Shown here: piece by piece, positions 50,001 to 53,000 of the stretch
Layout: each line of letters opens with the position of its first letter
Position numbering within the stretch: the first letter of the stretch is position 1
Source of the DNA: JAIEPM01 sp964546815
GTDB taxonomy: Bacteria; Cyanobacteriota; Vampirovibrionia; Obscuribacterales; Obscuribacteraceae
Direction of reading: 5' to 3'
Assembly: GCA_964546815.1 (NCBI GenBank)
Contig: CAZJLR010000018.1
Span: forward strand, 55,667 to 119,666
Length of the DNA stretch: 64,000 nt
Notes under the pieces: generated by a model
Databases searched by the model: none
Told to the model about the DNA's origin: nothing
Seen by the model: only the letters and a program-made list of their open reading frames with translations
Position numbers and translations under genes: made by a program

Positions 50001-53000
50001 GAGAGAGAGCCACTCAGTGCCTGAACTGTCAAACCATTTCCAGCCGACACCGCTCCATTGTTTGAAATCAATGACCCGCCGCTAGAATTTAGCGTAACTG
50101 TGCCGCTAGAAGCTAGCGTAGTGGATGCATTTACAGTAATGCCGGTTGCGGCAGCCGTCCCCGCATCAACGGTCAACGATGAAGCATTTAAGTTGATAGT
50201 ACCGGAGTTGCCGATTGTAATTGTGTTATTTGTATTAGAAAGAACATTTATGTTGCCAGTGGTAGTAACAGTAGCCGTTCCCCCCACACCAGGACCATTG
50301 AGAAGCAGGCTACTTGCCGCACCAGGCTTCATTTGCAAATTGCGGCCATTAGAAATGCTTTGCGAACTGCTGTTAGCAAATGCAATTGTAGAACCGGTAA
50401 AATTTACCGCAGTCGTGGCCGAATTACCTTCATCAAAAGTTTGCGTACCGTTAAAGCTGAGCACGCCTGTGCCGGAAGAGCCAGCCTGCACGGTAATAAC
50501 GTTGGCTGCATTTGCTGCACTGAAATTATAGGTTCCATTCGTGCCGCCAACTGTGAGGTTAGTAGAAACGCCGGTATCGTTATTCAGCTTAATAAAAGTC
50601 CCAGACGCAGCAGTCACTGTCGAACTATTATTGATTGTTGCCGCATCAAGAGTGATACCGCCACCAGTGCTGCTCACCACGGCTCCGACTGGTATATTTA
50701 TCGTCGTAGCACCGTTGTTGGCTGTGGCCGTAACAGCACCTGCCGAGCTAACTACATTCGCCAAAGTAAGAGTAGTTCCCGAAGCCAACGGGGTCAAAGT
50801 TACGACACTGCCCTTTGCTACAACACCGCCAACCAAGTTACCGTTACCTGCTGTGCCAGTAACCGAAACAGTCTGACCGAGCTGATTGAATGTCAAAGTT
50901 CCAAGCGATCCAGAACCACTACCGGCAGCACTTATGGAAGCGCTGTTAACCATGGAAACAGCGTATGGCGCGGCAGCGTTCGAGTTTACAATGCTGATAT
51001 TGCCGCCATTAGCATTGCCCAAACCATTAGCAGTGATACTGCCGTTAACCGAATTTCCAACCAAACTTCCCACAGTAAAGGTGAGTCCGGCGGCGAGAGA
51101 GTTATGTTTTAGAATGATAGTACCGCCAGAAACACCAGCGGCAGCACTAGCACCTGAATTTGCGGAAACAGGTGCATTCAGCTGTAGCGCACCAGAAGCA
51201 GTACTCGTACTGGTTACTGAGATAGAACCACCTGCGCCAGTACCTGCACCGTCAGCATTCAATGGAACAGCAGCACTACCCTGCACTGTTGAACCAGTCA
51301 AGTTTAAGGTGGCACCATTTCCATTAGTACCGGGAAGCGCCTGCAATCCACTGGTAAGTGTCAAACCGGCGCCTGTACTGAGTGAGATGCTGCCGGCATT
51401 TCCAGCTCCAGCTCCGTTTGCCCTCAACTGGAAATTCCCCGCCCCCGGGGCGATAGTCATATTGACATTGCCGACATTGGTCACAGAGACACTGCCACCA
51501 TTGCCATTTCCAACAGCCGAAGCTTGCAAGTTGGCCGCCCCGCCTGTGCTTGTTACAGACGAGCCCCGCAAAAATATGCTTCCACCTGAGCCACTGCCAC
51601 TGGCATTCGCATTAGCATTCATGGCAGTTACGCCACCGGCAACTGTCACCGTGCCATTCAGGGTCAGCGCGAGATTAGTGGCATCAAGAGTGATGGAACC
51701 ACCGTTTCCGGCAGCAGCCGCGGCAGAAGTCGGCGCCACGTTAATGTCGGTCATGGCATTGACTGTCATGCCACCATTAGAGCCCCCCAAACCCAATGCC
51801 CTAATGCTCACCGAGCCACCGTTGCCGGCGTTGGCTCCTCCGGCTGCAGTAATTGTGCCATTGATATAATTGGTGGTTGAGCTAGAGTTTGTTACAAGGT
51901 TTACTGTAGATGACTCGTTAATAAGAACAGAACCACCATTACCATTTGCTCCGCCACTCGCATTGATACTGCCGTTTATCAAAATACGATTGCCGGTAAT
52001 GATGCTGATCGCGCCACCACTGCCGGTACCATTCCCTTTACTGGTTATCGCTCCTGTAGTGATGTTGTTATTAGCAGCCACGGTGCTGATCAACAAGTTG
52101 ATATTGCCACCTGCGGTGTTGGCCGCCGCAGCAGTGTTCGTGAGCGCCTGAGTAACTATCGTCCCATTGGTGACAGTGATGCCGATCGCTCCACTGCCAT
52201 TGCCGGTAATCGCTCCTGACGTTGAAACCGAGGTACCGGCGTTGATGCTGACAGCGCCAGCGGAAGTCAGAGCTCCACTGCCTGTGTAAGCTCCAGCGGT
52301 CTGAGCGATGAAGCCACCACTGCCAACCGAAGAAGCACCAAGTGAAATCGTTCCACCAATTAACGTTCCTGGGACAAAGGTGCCTGTTTGCGAAATACTG
52401 CCACTAGCAGCCTGGGTCAATACAAGCGGACCACCCGAGTAAGCAACGTTAGCGTTGTAGAGACTTACCGAACCACCGCCACCGCTTCCGCCGGTTGACG
52501 TGATTCCATTAGGGAAAGAAATAGCATTTGCAGTATTGTTTTCGGCTATTACCAGAACATTTCCGTTGGCGCCGGTGCCCGCGCCGCCAGACGACGTGGA
52601 CATCGACAAGGGCAGAAGTACAGAACCTCCCGCATTTCCTGCGGTGTTGCTGTAGGCAATGAGGGTGATATTGCCGCCTTTACCACTTGCACCGGCACCA
52701 GCAGTTGTTAGCAAAGTACCATTGCGGGTGGAGAAATCGATGTTTCCACCGCCAGTCCCTTTGGTGATGGTTATTGCTTCTGCTGCATTGCTCAAATTGC
52801 CATTTGTTGCACCGCCGGAACCGGCTGTGTTCGCACCTCCTACCAAATTGGCACCAGCGACAATCCACAAATTGCCAGCGTTACCAGCACCAGAAGTGCT
52901 GATGTTTTTGTTGGCACTCATGTTCACACTGCCGTTGGCCAGAATGGCCAGGTCCCCACCGTTAGTGGTGATGTTGCCGGCAAGTGTAATGCTACCGCCA

